A stretch of 22,408 nucleotides of DNA from CAYHBO01 sp964354855. GTDB taxonomy: Bacteria; Babelota; Babeliae; Babelales; RVW-14. The notes beneath the pieces were generated by a model. The model was not told where the DNA came from. It worked only from the letters and a program-made list of their open reading frames with translations, and made no database searches. The stretch's first letter is position 1, and the number at the start of each line of letters is the position of its first letter. A program made the translations under genes and the position numbers. Below are positions 1 through 6,985 of this stretch, in pieces. The stretch is taken from the NCBI GenBank assembly GCA_964354855.1, contig CAYHBO010000023.1:1-22408 (forward strand), written 5' to 3'.

Positions 1-246
1 TTTTTTAGCAGCTGGTTTAGCGACAGCTTTTTTAGCAACGCCACCTTGTTTGCGCAACATTGGCAAACCGGTACGCTCATTTTCGAAAACTTCATAACCA
101 GCAGGAAGTGCATCAAGAGATCCCTTGGTTGCTTCACCAGCAAAATAAAAAATTCTTTGTTTACGACCAGCAGAAAGTACTACCTCTTTTGAATGTAAGT
201 AGTACATTTTTCCACTTTTTTTGGATTTAACACTAAACGCCGCCAT
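1..246 (-). CDS. Small conserved hypothetical protein with Lys/Ala-rich tail (3' end beyond the window)
   Basis: The minus-strand frame is open from the ATG at 246 to the left edge, 82 codons without a stop. It begins MAAFSVKSKKSGKMYYLHSK and continues through a basic stretch around residue 33 (AGRKQRIFYF) and a YEVFENERTGLPMLRKQ segment. It ends in a low-complexity AKKAVAKPAAKK tail, like the tails of histone H1-like proteins. An AAGGAAG ribosome binding site lies 5-6 bases before the ATG. From memory, small proteins with the patterns YYLHSKEV, RKQRIYYFA and ALPAGYEVVENERTGLP are widespread in bacteria and have no assigned function. The C-terminus is missing, so the full length is unknown. 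The basic tail hints at nucleic-acid binding, but that is only inference. Confidence 0.75.
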   Translation of the reverse strand, partial: MAAFSVKSKKSGKMYYLHSKEVVLSAGRKQRIFYFAGEATKGSLDALPAGYEVFENERTGLPMLRKQGGVAKKAVAKPAAKK

Positions 247-422
247 TGGATCTTCCTTCACTAAAAAATATTAATTAAACCAAGCTCTTACCTAAGAAGT
301 TTTTGATTGTACTGTAATAAACCATATTCTGCCTATGAGATATATTTATTGGTTCTAATACCTGCTTAATAAGCAGTTTTTTGTGTATAAAGATCTCTAA
401 AATATAAGGGGTGTGAAATGAT

Positions 423-500
423 GGCTCCCCCTACACTACGTATTCCCGGCCGTCGCTAAAGCTATGGCGGGCACGGCAGGAATCATGAGCTAGAATTTGG
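423..500. repeat. Dispersed palindromic repeat, copy 1
   Basis: This 78-bp unit matches 3575-3652 with about 6 mismatches by eye. It begins GGCTCCCCCTAC and contains GCCGT...ACGGC arms around GCTAAAGCTATGGCGGGC. The sequence just after it also resembles the sequence after copy 2, so the duplicated unit may be longer. It looks like a REP- or MITE-like non-coding repeat; no transposase is nearby. Confidence 0.75.
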
Positions 501-639
501 AATCAATGAAATGGTTAATATTAAAACAGTTTATTCTGCCCGTGCGCCGAAGCCTTTGGCGTAGGAGTAAGTTTGGTATCAGTGTTTTGATTTAAGAACT
601 TTTGCTGGAAATACTTGTATCTAAAATTCGAGACGTACT

Positions 640-726
640 CTGGTAGATCAGTTCAGGAAACGTGAAGCAGAGGTTAAGTATACGTTGCAGTATATTCATA
701 AGGTGTTTTCAGAATTGGGGATATGA
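640..726 (+). pseudogene. Remnant of a repeated coding tail (LVDxFRK...VFSELG), copy 1
   Basis: The frame reads LVDQFRKREAEV, then a short linker and HKVFSELGI, and ends at TGA 724-726. An in-frame stop at 622-624 means no full gene is present. The same pattern occurs at 10958-11056 (LVDAFRKHEIEF ... TVFSEF) and, as a shorter piece, at 2130-2171. The parent gene is not in the window and I do not recognise it. Confidence 0.5.
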
Positions 727-728
727 AT

Positions 729-1436
729 CTACTGTTTATATTTTTCAAGATTCATTCTAAGTAAAAAAATAGTATCACTTCGTAGCTTTTCTTTGGCCCA
801 TACTTTTTGTTTTGCATCCAGCAGTTCACCAATTCCTGATAGGATACCTCGGTCACTCATTGCTTCAAGCTCATCGATACACTTTGTTAGAAATGCTGTC
901 ATAGAGAGGTCTGTTCTTTTTTGGATAATTTCGGTGTTGATAGACCAATTATTTTTAAGAAAAAACCACGTGTCAAAAATATCGCGATTAGTTGTTCCAA
1001 TGCGCTCAAACATAGCAACTATTTTATGAGCAACCATATCTTCTTTGACCATTACTTTCATAGGGATACCGAGGTAGGATTTTACTTCGTAGGTGGATCC
1101 AAAATTTCTGCGATTAACTTCAACTTTGATATTGTAAGCGTTATGAAGTTTGTCATGGTATGAAAGTAAAAAAAATAGGCTATATCTTTTCTCACGAGCT
1201 TCTTTAATAGAGCCATATTCCTCAAGAATCTTTTTTAGTTGTTCAAAAATATGATGCTCTTTAGATGTATCTAATAAATCAAAGTCTAGATCAACTGAAA
1301 AACGAGAAAGATCATGAAATAAATAAGCTGCTGTTCCACCTTTAAATCCTAGGAATGGCCCTATCGATGTATCTGTATAAATATTTTTTAAGATATGAAT
1401 GAGAATATTTTTGTGGGTTGAAGTTTCTAGAGTCAT
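729..1436 (-). CDS. AbiEii-like nucleotidyltransferase toxin (type IV toxin-antitoxin)
   Basis: This 235-residue protein has the hallmarks of the AbiEii/AbiGii (DUF1814) nucleotidyltransferase family. FKGGTAAYLF near residue 28 is followed by RFSVDLDFDLLD, the GG[T/S]...DLDF active-site signature. A KVEVNRRNFG strand comes next, and then DMVAHKIVAMFERI with a downstream RDIFDTWFFL, matching the conserved K...R..RD..D pattern. Known members transfer nucleotides to tRNA or related targets and cause growth arrest or abortive infection. The start codon overlaps the stop of the upstream gene in an ATGA, so the two are translationally coupled in the order antitoxin then toxin, typical of AbiE loci. 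Length and motifs look complete, and I see no damage. Confidence 0.88.
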   Translation of the reverse strand: MTLETSTHKNILIHILKNIYTDTSIGPFLGFKGGTAAYLFHDLSRFSVDLDFDLLDTSKEHHIFEQLKKILEEYGSIKEAREKRYSLFFLLSYHDKLHNAYNIKVEVNRRNFGSTYEVKSYLGIPMKVMVKEDMVAHKIVAMFERIGTTNRDIFDTWFFLKNNWSINTEIIQKRTDLSMTAFLTKCIDELEAMSDRGILSGIGELLDAKQKVWAKEKLRSDTIFLLRMNLEKYKQ

Positions 1437-2023
1437 GACATTTTCCTATCTGCTTTAAAGGTCTTAAAATAAGTATGTACTTTTTTGGTCATTCGTTTGT
1501 TGTTGTAGATAGGAAGCAATGCAAGTACTTTGGCAAAATCCAACGGTGCTAGGTTATCAACGTGATAATCTTTGTTGAGGTAAAGAATGTCTAAGAAAGC
1601 GCGTTCTTTTGTTGCTGCAAAATAATTACCTCTGTCTTCTACGCCAGCACTATTGGTTAGGATATCATCTTTAATTTTTCTAAACGAATATGTTTGACCA
1701 TCGCATTCAATTTCTTTGGTTTGATAGGTTGCCACAAAAATAGTGGCATAGTGTTGAAAAATAACTCCGGCTTCGATCAGAATTGTTTCAAAGCTTACAT
1801 AGGATGGGGTAAAAATCTTGGTTGCAGCCTCAAGTCGGTTATAGTTTTTATCTTTTGCATAGAGGCCTCGTCGAATTGAATAGAGTTCTTTCTTTTTAAT
1901 GTAATAAGAAAGACGCCTTTTTAATAATTCAGGTTTGTCTTCATTCGAAGCTAAAAGAATTTCTTTGAACGAGAAAACTGAGGCTTTTGATCGTAATATG
2001 CTTTGGATATTTGATTTTTCCAT
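1433..2023 (-). CDS. AbiEi-like antitoxin / winged-helix transcriptional regulator
   Basis: This 196-residue protein lies immediately upstream of the AbiEii-like toxin with a 4-base ATGA overlap. The N-terminal 60 residues look like the winged helix of AbiEi antitoxins (RRLSYYIKKKELYSIRRGLY, where RRGLY is the typical turn before the wing). The C-terminal part holds the family's TPSYVSFETIL and ATKERAFLDILYL segments. AbiEi proteins neutralise the toxin and repress the operon through inverted repeats in the promoter. Consistent with this, a palindrome sits directly before the start (2026-2039). The ATG at 2023 is preceded only by a weak AGTGAG-like Shine-Dalgarno. Family assignment is from motifs and operon context. 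Confidence 0.83.
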   Translation of the reverse strand: MEKSNIQSILRSKASVFSFKEILLASNEDKPELLKRRLSYYIKKKELYSIRRGLYAKDKNYNRLEAATKIFTPSYVSFETILIEAGVIFQHYATIFVATYQTKEIECDGQTYSFRKIKDDILTNSAGVEDRGNYFAATKERAFLDILYLNKDYHVDNLAPLDFAKVLALLPIYNNKRMTKKVHTYFKTFKADRKMS

Positions 2024-2025
2024 AC

Positions 2026-2039
2026 ACTCACTTATGAGT
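2026..2039 (-). promoter_or_regulatory. Candidate operator: perfect ACTCA-4-TGAGT inverted repeat
   Basis: Five-base arms around a 4-base spacer lie 2 bases upstream of the AbiEi start codon and overlap its ribosome binding region. A second partial pair, ACACT/AGTGT, spans the same area. AbiEi proteins autoregulate by binding inverted repeats near their promoter, so this is a sensible binding site. It is short enough to be chance. Confidence 0.4.
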
Positions 2040-2082
2040 TAAAGGATACATGTAGTGTTACTTTTGGCTTATATCGTATCAT

Positions 2083-2454
2083 TTGAGTGAACTAAAAAGC
2101 AAGGGTTTTAAGCCAAAAGATAGTTTTCTAAGGTGCAGATGGTGTTTTCAGAGTTGGGGCTGTTTGTTTAATGTACAACCAAAGTCTATTATTTTTTTTG
2201 ATGATGGTCAGTCAAATTTGCAATCAGTTGCTGATATGTGTAGAAAAAGAAACATTGCATACAAGGGATATCAATATTTAGCTCAACCTAATCGGCTACC
2301 TGGATCATGGTCTACACCTTGTGCACTTAAACAACTTGATTATTTTATTAAACATAAACAATGGCTTTCAGATAAAGAATGTGATTTAAAGGTATATCGC
2401 ATTAATCAAAATGAAGATTTTAACTTACGTAAAAAAAATACAAGAGGTATCAAA
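2083..2454 (+). pseudogene. C-terminal remnant of a DUF2608-like (HAD-like) protein
   Basis: From about 2175 the frame encodes QPKSIIFFDDGQSNLQSVAD, followed by CRKRNI..KGYQYL, LPGSW and QLDYFIKHKQWLSD. This resembles the C-terminal end of DUF2608 family HAD-like proteins, in which PKxIIFxDD is the characteristic strand plus acidic motif. The N-terminal two thirds are absent. The preceding bases instead carry another remnant (2130-2171, other frame). The frame then runs without a stop into the GNAT gene whose own start is at 2455, so a naive reading gives an artificial 381-residue fusion. I treat it as a truncated pseudogene; the DUF2608 link is from memory. Confidence 0.6.
2130..2171 (+). 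pseudogene. Remnant of the repeated coding tail, copy 2
   Basis: This frame reads KVQMVFSELGLFV and stops at TAA 2169-2171, matching the KVFSELGI and TVFTELGL endings at 640-726 and 3663-3713. It sits exactly at the broken edge of the DUF2608-like fragment, so an insertion of this element may have truncated that gene. Confidence 0.45.
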
Positions 2455-3228
2455 ATGAATAATCCTAACAATCTTTGTAAGTCTTCGGGATGCTTAGAAA
2501 CCGGTACATTTGAAGCACTTGATAAAAATAAAAAGCCAATAATGTTCGAAGGATTACCGGTAACGTTTGAATGGTGTAAAACCACCGATCACGTAACTAT
2601 GGTTGAGCTGCAGAAAAGTGTTTTTCCTGTAGTCGCAGAAGCATTTGCTGATGAAGTAAGAAACTTTTTACTTGATGATAAGCTTCAAATCAGGAAAGAG
2701 TATGCTGACATGTCCAATGATCAAGATGAACCTGGAGAACCGAATGATAATCCCGAAGAAAGTCCTGATGAAAATCCATTCATCGCAAGTGCTCGGTTGG
2801 AGAGAGCTGAGCGCGTTGAAATATCTCGCCAGCAATGGGAAGAATGGTTTGACGCAACAGCAGAATCCATGAAAGATCTTCAGTTCATCTATTTCTTTGT
2901 TGTGGTCAAGAGCGGCAAAGGCAATATTTTGGGATTCACGGCTTTTTATAGTAGCCCTATGCTTACTACATTTTTCCCTGAGTTTGATGAGTACACTGAC
3001 GGAGATGTTGTGTTAGAACCTATAGCAATAATCCCAGCAACTCAAGGACTTGGGCTTGCAAGGCCGCTGATTTTTTCAATTTTAACATTAGCACCAGAGA
3101 TCAAACGTATCCTGGTGGGCACAAGAATGTGGATCACCAATGCGGTTGCCATGTACGATAAACTTGGATTTATCGAATACAAACGTGAAGGTATTGGTGT
3201 TAAGTTTAAGTATGTGGTAAAAAAATAA
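2455..3228 (+). CDS. GNAT-family N-acetyltransferase
   Basis: I start this gene at the ATG at 2455 (MNNPNNLCKSSG), preceded by AGAGG at a suitable distance, rather than at the in-frame 2083, because the earlier sequence belongs to an unrelated truncated gene. The product is about 257 residues. The GNAT core is at the C-terminus: the strand VVLEPIAIIP is followed by ATQGLGLARPLI, the acetyl-CoA pyrophosphate-binding Q/RxxGxG/A loop. RMWITNAVAMYDKLGFIEY follows, the usual motif B with the N..A..(Y/F)...GF pattern. A long acidic linker (QDEPGEPNDNPEESPDENP) lies inside the N-terminal half and is probably a disordered insert. The substrate is unknown. Confidence 0.78.
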   Translation: MNNPNNLCKSSGCLETGTFEALDKNKKPIMFEGLPVTFEWCKTTDHVTMVELQKSVFPVVAEAFADEVRNFLLDDKLQIRKEYADMSNDQDEPGEPNDNPEESPDENPFIASARLERAERVEISRQQWEEWFDATAESMKDLQFIYFFVVVKSGKGNILGFTAFYSSPMLTTFFPEFDEYTDGDVVLEPIAIIPATQGLGLARPLIFSILTLAPEIKRILVGTRMWITNAVAMYDKLGFIEYKREGIGVKFKYVVKK

Positions 3229-3232
3229 AGCT

Positions 3233-3490
3233 TTATTCTTTTACTGCAAATGCTGGAAATAAATCCAATGGTTTTGCTTCTGACCAAAGCACTTTTAGTT
3301 TCTCTAGAACCTGTGTTGCCATAGACTTGAGATGCGGCAATTTGTCATACTTCTAATGCCCATGGCATGAGCTTTGCGGTATGAATAGACTTACTGGAGT
3401 TATGATCAGAAAAGCGTTCTTTTAGGTTAATGGTATAACCAGTATACGTTTTACTTGGATTTTGAATTGATCGTAGGCGGGACAGCTCTC
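3233..3490 (-). pseudogene. GIY-YIG endonuclease (UvrC/YhbQ-like) pseudogene, frameshifted and 5'-truncated
   Basis: Read right to left, one frame gives RLRSIQNPSKTYTGYT followed by NLKERFSDHN and KLMPWALEV, ending at a TGA near 3350. A one-base shift continues as YDKLPHLKSMATQ, then VLEKLKVLWSEAKP and LFPAFAVKE, to the stop at 3233. The joined order matches small GIY-YIG proteins: the TYTGYT part, the NLxxRFxxHN helix and the PWxLEVY strand. The N-terminal GIY strand is missing. The break plus the missing start make it non-functional unless there is a sequence error. Its end converges on the GNAT gene at a perfect palindrome, AATAAAGCTTTATT (3224-3237). Confidence 0.65.
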
Positions 3491-3550
3491 GCTGATGCTT
3501 AGATAGTTAAAATCTTATTAACGGTTACTTAAAAATCCTGGATGGCCTGC

Positions 3551-3652
3551 CCAGCTGAAGCCTTGGCGAAAGCTGGCTCCCCCTACAGTACACATTCCCG
3601 GCCGTCGCTAAAGCTATGGCGGGCACGGCAGGAACCATGAGGTTGAATTTGG
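3551..3652. repeat. Dispersed palindromic repeat, copy 2 with CCAGCT...AGCTGG hairpin
   Basis: Positions 3575-3652 match the 78-bp unit at 423-500. Directly before it, CCAGCT (3551-3556) pairs with AGCTGG (3571-3576) around GAAGCCTTGGCGAA. The flank TGGCCTGCCCAGC resembles TGGCCTGTCCAGCC at 4976-4989, so the two hairpin units belong to one family. No coding function is seen. Confidence 0.7.
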
Positions 3653-3662
3653 GGTAAGTTTA

Positions 3663-3713
3663 GTGAATATCAAAACGGTTTTTACAGAGTTAGGTTTGCA
3701 TTGGTACTTATGA
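3663..3713 (+). pseudogene. Remnant of the repeated coding tail, copy 3
   Basis: The frame gives VNIKTVFTELGLHWYL, ending at TGA 3711-3713. It matches the VFSELG endings elsewhere, and upstream (EFGV...VNIKTV) it matches 489-530, where the homology is cut by a small palindrome. It directly follows repeat copy 2. Confidence 0.45.
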
Positions 3714-3729
3714 CATTCTTTTGTATAAT
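3701..3729 (+). promoter_or_regulatory. Sigma-70-type promoter for the DUF5674 operon
   Basis: The -35 box TTGGTA (3701-3706), a 17-base spacer and a perfect -10 TATAAT (3724-3729) lie about 40 bases before the start codon at 3768. This is the best promoter match I found in the window. Confidence 0.7.
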
Positions 3730-3767
3730 GGCAAAAGTAAGAAAATTTTAATGTTTAAGGGTTATTT

Positions 3768-4112
3768 ATGCTTCTTGTAGATGAAAAGATTACTTTGCCA
3801 GAGCTTAAGCAGATGGCCGAAAAAATGTACAACCGACTGGTTAAAGTTGTCGTTGATAGTGAAAAAAACATTATGGTTGTTGATGCCGGCCTTCATGCAG
3901 ATGAAGAAGATTTTCTTTTAACGCAAGGGTCTGATCAGCAAAATCTTTGGGGTCTTAATCTTTATCCTTATAAATTTGGAACAGATGGTTTTATTGAATT
4001 TGATTCGATGATTAATATTCGTCCTTCATGGGGGAATAGTAGCCGTGGTATTGATGATCCAGCTATTCAACAAAAAATTATAAAAATAGTTAACAATTTG
4101 GTGATTCCATGA
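3768..4112 (+). CDS. DUF5674 family protein
   Basis: This 114-residue protein matches the small DUF5674 family by its order of motifs: LPELKQMAEKMYNRLVKVVV, VDAGLHADEEDFLL, NLWGLNLYP, FIEFDSMINIRPSWGN and SRGIDDPAIQQKII. The family is common in bacteria with reduced or host-linked genomes, and its function is not established. The conserved HADEE, NIRPS..N.SRG and acidic positions could form an active or binding site. The start ATG has an AAGGG site 7 bases upstream and a strong promoter. It overlaps the next gene by 4 bases (ATGA), so the pair is translated together. The pairing resembles toxin-antitoxin organisation, but that is inference. Confidence 0.82.
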   Translation: MLLVDEKITLPELKQMAEKMYNRLVKVVVDSEKNIMVVDAGLHADEEDFLLTQGSDQQNLWGLNLYPYKFGTDGFIEFDSMINIRPSWGNSSRGIDDPAIQQKIIKIVNNLVIP

Positions 4113-4459
4113 ACATGACCAGGGTTATTCACAAAGGTCTTCTTGAATCAGGTCGATGGTTCAAATTCTCACTTGAGGAACAATTAGCTAATGTTGGGAG
4201 TGATGTTGGGCGAGCTCTTCAATGGCGAGCTAAAGGTGATTTAGAAGAAGGAATGCGTGCTTTTGAGCGTGCGTTAGAGCTAATTGATTTTACGGTTGCA
4301 GATCCAAAAAATAGAAATCGGCTAAGGGAAATTTTGCGTGCGCGTGAGTTTTTTGCAGATTATTTTGTTGGAGATAACCAATATGGTTTTACTGATGATG
4401 CATGGCAAGATTATTTTTACTATTTTGGCTACATTGCAGCATTGCAACGGGGACGGTAA
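4109..4459 (+). CDS. Conserved hypothetical partner of the DUF5674 protein
   Basis: This 116-residue, mostly helical and charged protein starts inside the stop of the DUF5674 gene (ATGA). Recognisable segments are SLEEQLANVGSDVGRALQW, MRAFERALELIDFTVAD and RLREILRAREFFADYF. I recall similar proteins following DUF5674 genes in other genomes, so the pair looks like a conserved unit. No enzymatic motif is obvious; the helical hairpin pattern with ERALELIDFTIAD is reminiscent of TPR-like or HEPN-like bundles but is not diagnostic. Its TAA stop overlaps the ATG of the next gene (TAATG), which makes a coupled three-gene operon. Confidence 0.72.
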   Translation: MNMTRVIHKGLLESGRWFKFSLEEQLANVGSDVGRALQWRAKGDLEEGMRAFERALELIDFTVADPKNRNRLREILRAREFFADYFVGDNQYGFTDDAWQDYFYYFGYIAALQRGR

Positions 4460-4809
4460 TGAAGATAGTGTTATGGCTTGAAGAATTGGCCATGTTTCTG
4501 TTGGGTATCTATTTATTCAGTCAGCTACCCTATTCTTGGTGGTGGTTTCCTGTATTGCTTTTAACCCCTGATATTGGCATGTTGGGATATTTAGTTAATT
4601 CTCGAGTCGGAGCTTTAACGTATAATCTTTTTCATCACAAGGGGATTGCTATTTTGGTGTTTATGGCAGGTGTATGGATGCGTATAGACGCCTTACAACT
4701 GGTTGGGCTGATTTTATTTGCTCATGCATCAATGGATCGTATGCTTGGGTATGGGTTGAAATATTCTGATTCATTTTGGCATACACATCTTGGCATGATT
4801 AGAAAATAA
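4459..4809 (+). CDS. DUF4260 family integral membrane protein
   Basis: The start is the ATG at 4459, sharing its A with the TAA of the upstream gene. A longer frame starting at 4402 would only read through that gene. The 116-residue product has hydrophobic helices at about residues 4-22, 27-43, 60-80 and 83-95. It also has the DUF4260 signatures TPDIGMLGYLVNSRVGALTYNLFHH and HASMDRMLGYGLKY. The DUF4260 family has no assigned function. Coupling to the DUF5674 pair suggests co-expression. Confidence 0.8.
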   Translation: MKIVLWLEELAMFLLGIYLFSQLPYSWWWFPVLLLTPDIGMLGYLVNSRVGALTYNLFHHKGIAILVFMAGVWMRIDALQLVGLILFAHASMDRMLGYGLKYSDSFWHTHLGMIRK

Positions 4810-5114
4810 TAAAGCAGTAATCATCATGATCACGACAGTATTCTACGTCCAAAAACTGTCAAAATGCTTGGAAAATAAATTAATCGTTCGTCTACGTTCT
4901 TGCGAATTATGAGGCAACTATTCGCGTGACAGCCTTCGCTCAGTTCTTCTAACAATGTGAATTCAATCTAAAAGGTGGCCTGTCCAGCCATAGCTGCAAC
5001 GCAGCGAAGGCTGGCTCCCCGAAGCGGACGATTTTAGAACTTTTGGGTACGAATTTTTGTCACCATCCGACATTAATATGGTTGGGTGTTACGCATGATT
5101 ATCATACAAAAACT
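4810..5114. other. Intergenic interval between convergent genes, with a palindromic repeat
   Basis: No gene is supported. The main content is the hairpin repeat at 4984-5014 with its flanks. The left part is AT-rich with no recognisable coding frame. The genes on either side converge here, but I see no clear intrinsic terminator other than the repeat hairpin. Confidence 0.6.
4984..5014. repeat. Dispersed palindromic repeat, copy 3 (CCAGCC...GGCTGG hairpin)
   Basis: CCAGCC (4984-4989) pairs with GGCTGG (5009-5014) around ATAGCTGCAACGCAGCGAA. The left flank GTGGCCTGT and the right flank CTCCCC match copy 2 near 3543-3582. A further related half, CAGCCTTCGCTCAG, lies at 4930-4943. Confidence 0.6.
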
Positions 5115-5669
5115 TTAGTCTGGCACAATAAAGCCAAGGTTTGGTGGTGTGACCTTGTTTTGATTGTTGCCATACTGACTTTGTATCTTTTGCGTAACCG
5201 GTTCTTTTAACTCTGCAAAAACCAGCATTGCTATCGGGTCTTTGAATTTTAATTTTACTCTAAAGTTACCCACGTTCTTTATTTCTAAAACGATCGTATG
5301 TGGTGCTTCAAAAGCTCCGTCTATCACAGCAGCGGTAATATGTGTTGTGATGCCAAGCCTGGCGATGGTGCTTCTTCCATCTAAAATTGCAATGATCGTT
5401 GATGGTATTTGTACCGCCTCATAAGTTGCTCCAAGAATAAATTGTCCCGGTTCTAAATAAAATTCTTGTTTGGTGAGGTCAATTTCTTTGTATTTGAGCT
5501 CTTGCGGTGTACCAAGTTCAACGGTTTGATTCGGTTCAGGGATAAGAATTTCTTTGGCAAGATGAAGTCGTACCCCAACAGGTCTAATGTTTTTCTTGTT
5601 AAATTCAGGGGTGATTACAATCTTTCCTTCATCTATGTAGCGCTCTATTGTTTGGTGTGATAAAAACAT
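5115..5669 (-). CDS. dcd: dCTP deaminase / dUTPase-superfamily protein
   Basis: This 184-residue protein has the trimeric dCTP deaminase fold signatures. They are an N-terminal LSHQTIERYIDEG, a central PGQFILGAT strand, DGRSTIARLGITTHITAAVID (the conserved GRSS.ARLG...H.TA..ID block), and then GAFEAPHTIVLEIKN, which holds the catalytic glutamate region (FE). Dcd enzymes convert dCTP to dUTP, and bifunctional members make dUMP, feeding thymidylate synthesis. IDGAFEAPHT differs from the usual IDPGFEGxxT, so substrate choice between dCTP and dUTP cannot be settled by eye. Its ATG overlaps the stop of the upstream phosphatase (TAATG), so the two are co-translated. Confidence 0.8.
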   Translation of the reverse strand: MFLSHQTIERYIDEGKIVITPEFNKKNIRPVGVRLHLAKEILIPEPNQTVELGTPQELKYKEIDLTKQEFYLEPGQFILGATYEAVQIPSTIIAILDGRSTIARLGITTHITAAVIDGAFEAPHTIVLEIKNVGNFRVKLKFKDPIAMLVFAELKEPVTQKIQSQYGNNQNKVTPPNLGFIVPD

Positions 5670-6334
5670 TATGTTGGATCCTCAAAAACCTTTATTGACC
5701 ATGGCATATCAGGTTGCGTTGGCGGCACGAGTTCAATGGGAGTCGCGTTTGGTATACTCGTATTTTCAATGCCAAAAATTTCTTGTAATACTCGATAGAC
5801 ACCCCCATGGGCAACGATTAAAACAGGCCCTAGGTGTTGTAATGCTTGGTGAATTCCAGATAAAACACGTTTAATAAGGCATGGGTAGCATTCAGCATTT
5901 TCAAAAAATTCTCCACGTTGCAATCGAGGGAACACCGTTCCCCCAGATCCTGGGTTACCTTCCAAGACGCCCCCACAAGCTTCTTTAACTTCATCAATTA
6001 TAATTATTGGTTTCCCGAGATAAGTTGAGATAATTTCTGCTGTTTTTAAGGCCCGTTGCAAAGGGCTTGAGATAATGGTTTCAATAGCAATATTAAAAAC
6101 TTTAAGAAGCTGTGCAGCGTCATGAGCTTGTTGAATTCCTTCATCATTCAGTGGGATATCAGTGCTTCCCTGGAGAAGTCCTTGGCGGTTCCAATCAGTT
6201 TTTCCATGGCGTATAAAATAGAATGATTTATGGGGTAATGTTATTTCTGGTTTGTCAGAATCAGGTGCTTTGTCGCGGCATTTGATTGAACAAGAATGGT
6301 AAGATTGGTTCTTTTTGGGAGTGAACGACATCAT
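5669..6334 (-). CDS. Histidine phosphatase (phosphoglycerate mutase-like) family protein
   Basis: This 221-residue protein contains the branch-1 histidine phosphatase core. FYFIRHGKTDWN near residue 38 carries the phospho-accepting His in RHG. LQGSTDIPLNDEGIQQA follows, then SSPLQRALKTAEII with the second conserved Arg, and VLIVAHGGVYRVL with the second catalytic His. An acidic EACGGVLEG lies between them. Members include phosphoglycerate mutases, cobalamin-pathway phosphatases and nucleotide phosphatases; the substrate here is open. Coupling to a Dcd-like gene would fit nucleotide metabolism, but that is inference. The ATG at 6334 follows an AGGAA site. An extra N-terminal 30 residues with a Cys-rich stretch (HSCSIKCRD) precede the core. 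Confidence 0.85.
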   Translation of the reverse strand: MMSFTPKKNQSYHSCSIKCRDKAPDSDKPEITLPHKSFYFIRHGKTDWNRQGLLQGSTDIPLNDEGIQQAHDAAQLLKVFNIAIETIISSPLQRALKTAEIISTYLGKPIIIIDEVKEACGGVLEGNPGSGGTVFPRLQRGEFFENAECYPCLIKRVLSGIHQALQHLGPVLIVAHGGVYRVLQEIFGIENTSIPNATPIELVPPTQPDMPWSIKVFEDPT

Positions 6335-6436
6335 TTAGTTCCTGGTTATATTAATCCATTGCCTAACCATATTTGTTCTTTATACCATGTTTTTTATGAG
6401 GGACAAACAAGGATATTTTACTTGAGAGGAAGTTAC

Positions 6437-6919
6437 ATGGACAATGAAACAAAATATGGTTGGAATATATCAAGTTATTGGCGTGATTGGTTTTTATTTA
6501 TTGTACGGTTCCTTTTAGGCTTGTTTCTTCTCGTAAATGCTTTATATCAGATCTTTGGTTTATTTTGAGGACCAGGGCTTGATCTTTGTATTGATGTTAT
6601 GACTTCTTCAGGAATACCTTTATGGCTGAGTTATTTTATTCTTTTCGGTGAATTAGTTGGGAGTTGCTCACTTATTCTTGGATGTGCCTTCGAAATCGGG
6701 TTTGCATTGGTTTTTCCATGGGGGATATTATTTGAGTTCTTTAGTACACGTTCAGATAAATTATTTTCGATTGAGATTTCAAGTTTGGCTTATGGCTCAT
6801 GCTATTATGTTGGAGCTGCTGTTTTTGCTTTCTTCGTCTTGTTCCCCGGAGATTTTTTTCGTAAAGGTCCAGGCAAATTTGCCTTATGGGACCCATTTAA
6901 AAAGTTTCGTTCAAGATAG
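6437..6919 (+). pseudogene. DoxX-like membrane protein gene interrupted by an in-frame TGA
   Basis: From the ATG at 6437 (with an AGAGGAAG site before it) the frame reads a hydrophobic helix, FLFIVRFLLGLFLLVNALYQ, and then hits TGA at 6566-6568. The same frame continues as GPGLDLCIDVMTSSGIPLW, then LFGELVGSCSLILGCAFEIG and more membrane segments, to the stop at 6919. The joined product would have the DoxX layout: helix 1, a G.G.. stretch, a SGIP motif and an E-containing helix 2 with G...LILG. Where TGA stands, a glycine codon (GGA) would fit the family. A nonsense mutation, sequencing error or readthrough are the options; the downstream half has weak starts only. Confidence 0.65.
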
Positions 6920-6985
6920 AAGAAGGCTTTTGATCTATTCCGGGGGCCTTTGATTAAAGAAATGTGGCTGATTCTTTCTCGTCTC

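Larger units (their letters stand above)
247..728. other. Gene-poor interval with repeats and a decayed coding tail
   Basis: No intact gene is visible here. The interval holds one copy of a 78-bp palindromic repeat (423-500). It also holds a stretch at 489-540 that resembles 3641-3690 and encodes the pattern EFG..VNIKTV, then a small CGCC...GGCG palindrome at about 546-562. A 28-base motif at 576-603 recurs at 11037, and a 3' coding remnant lies at 640-726. It reads as layered insertion debris. Confidence 0.6.

Noticed and set aside
4150..4170. GGTTCAAATTC-like tRNA T-arm motif
   Set aside because: It lies in a conserved coding gene and no acceptor or anticodon stems can be built around it.
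6566..6568. TGA read as glycine (alternative code)
   Set aside because: Several genes in the window end at TGA in conserved positions, including the DUF5674 and AbiEi genes.
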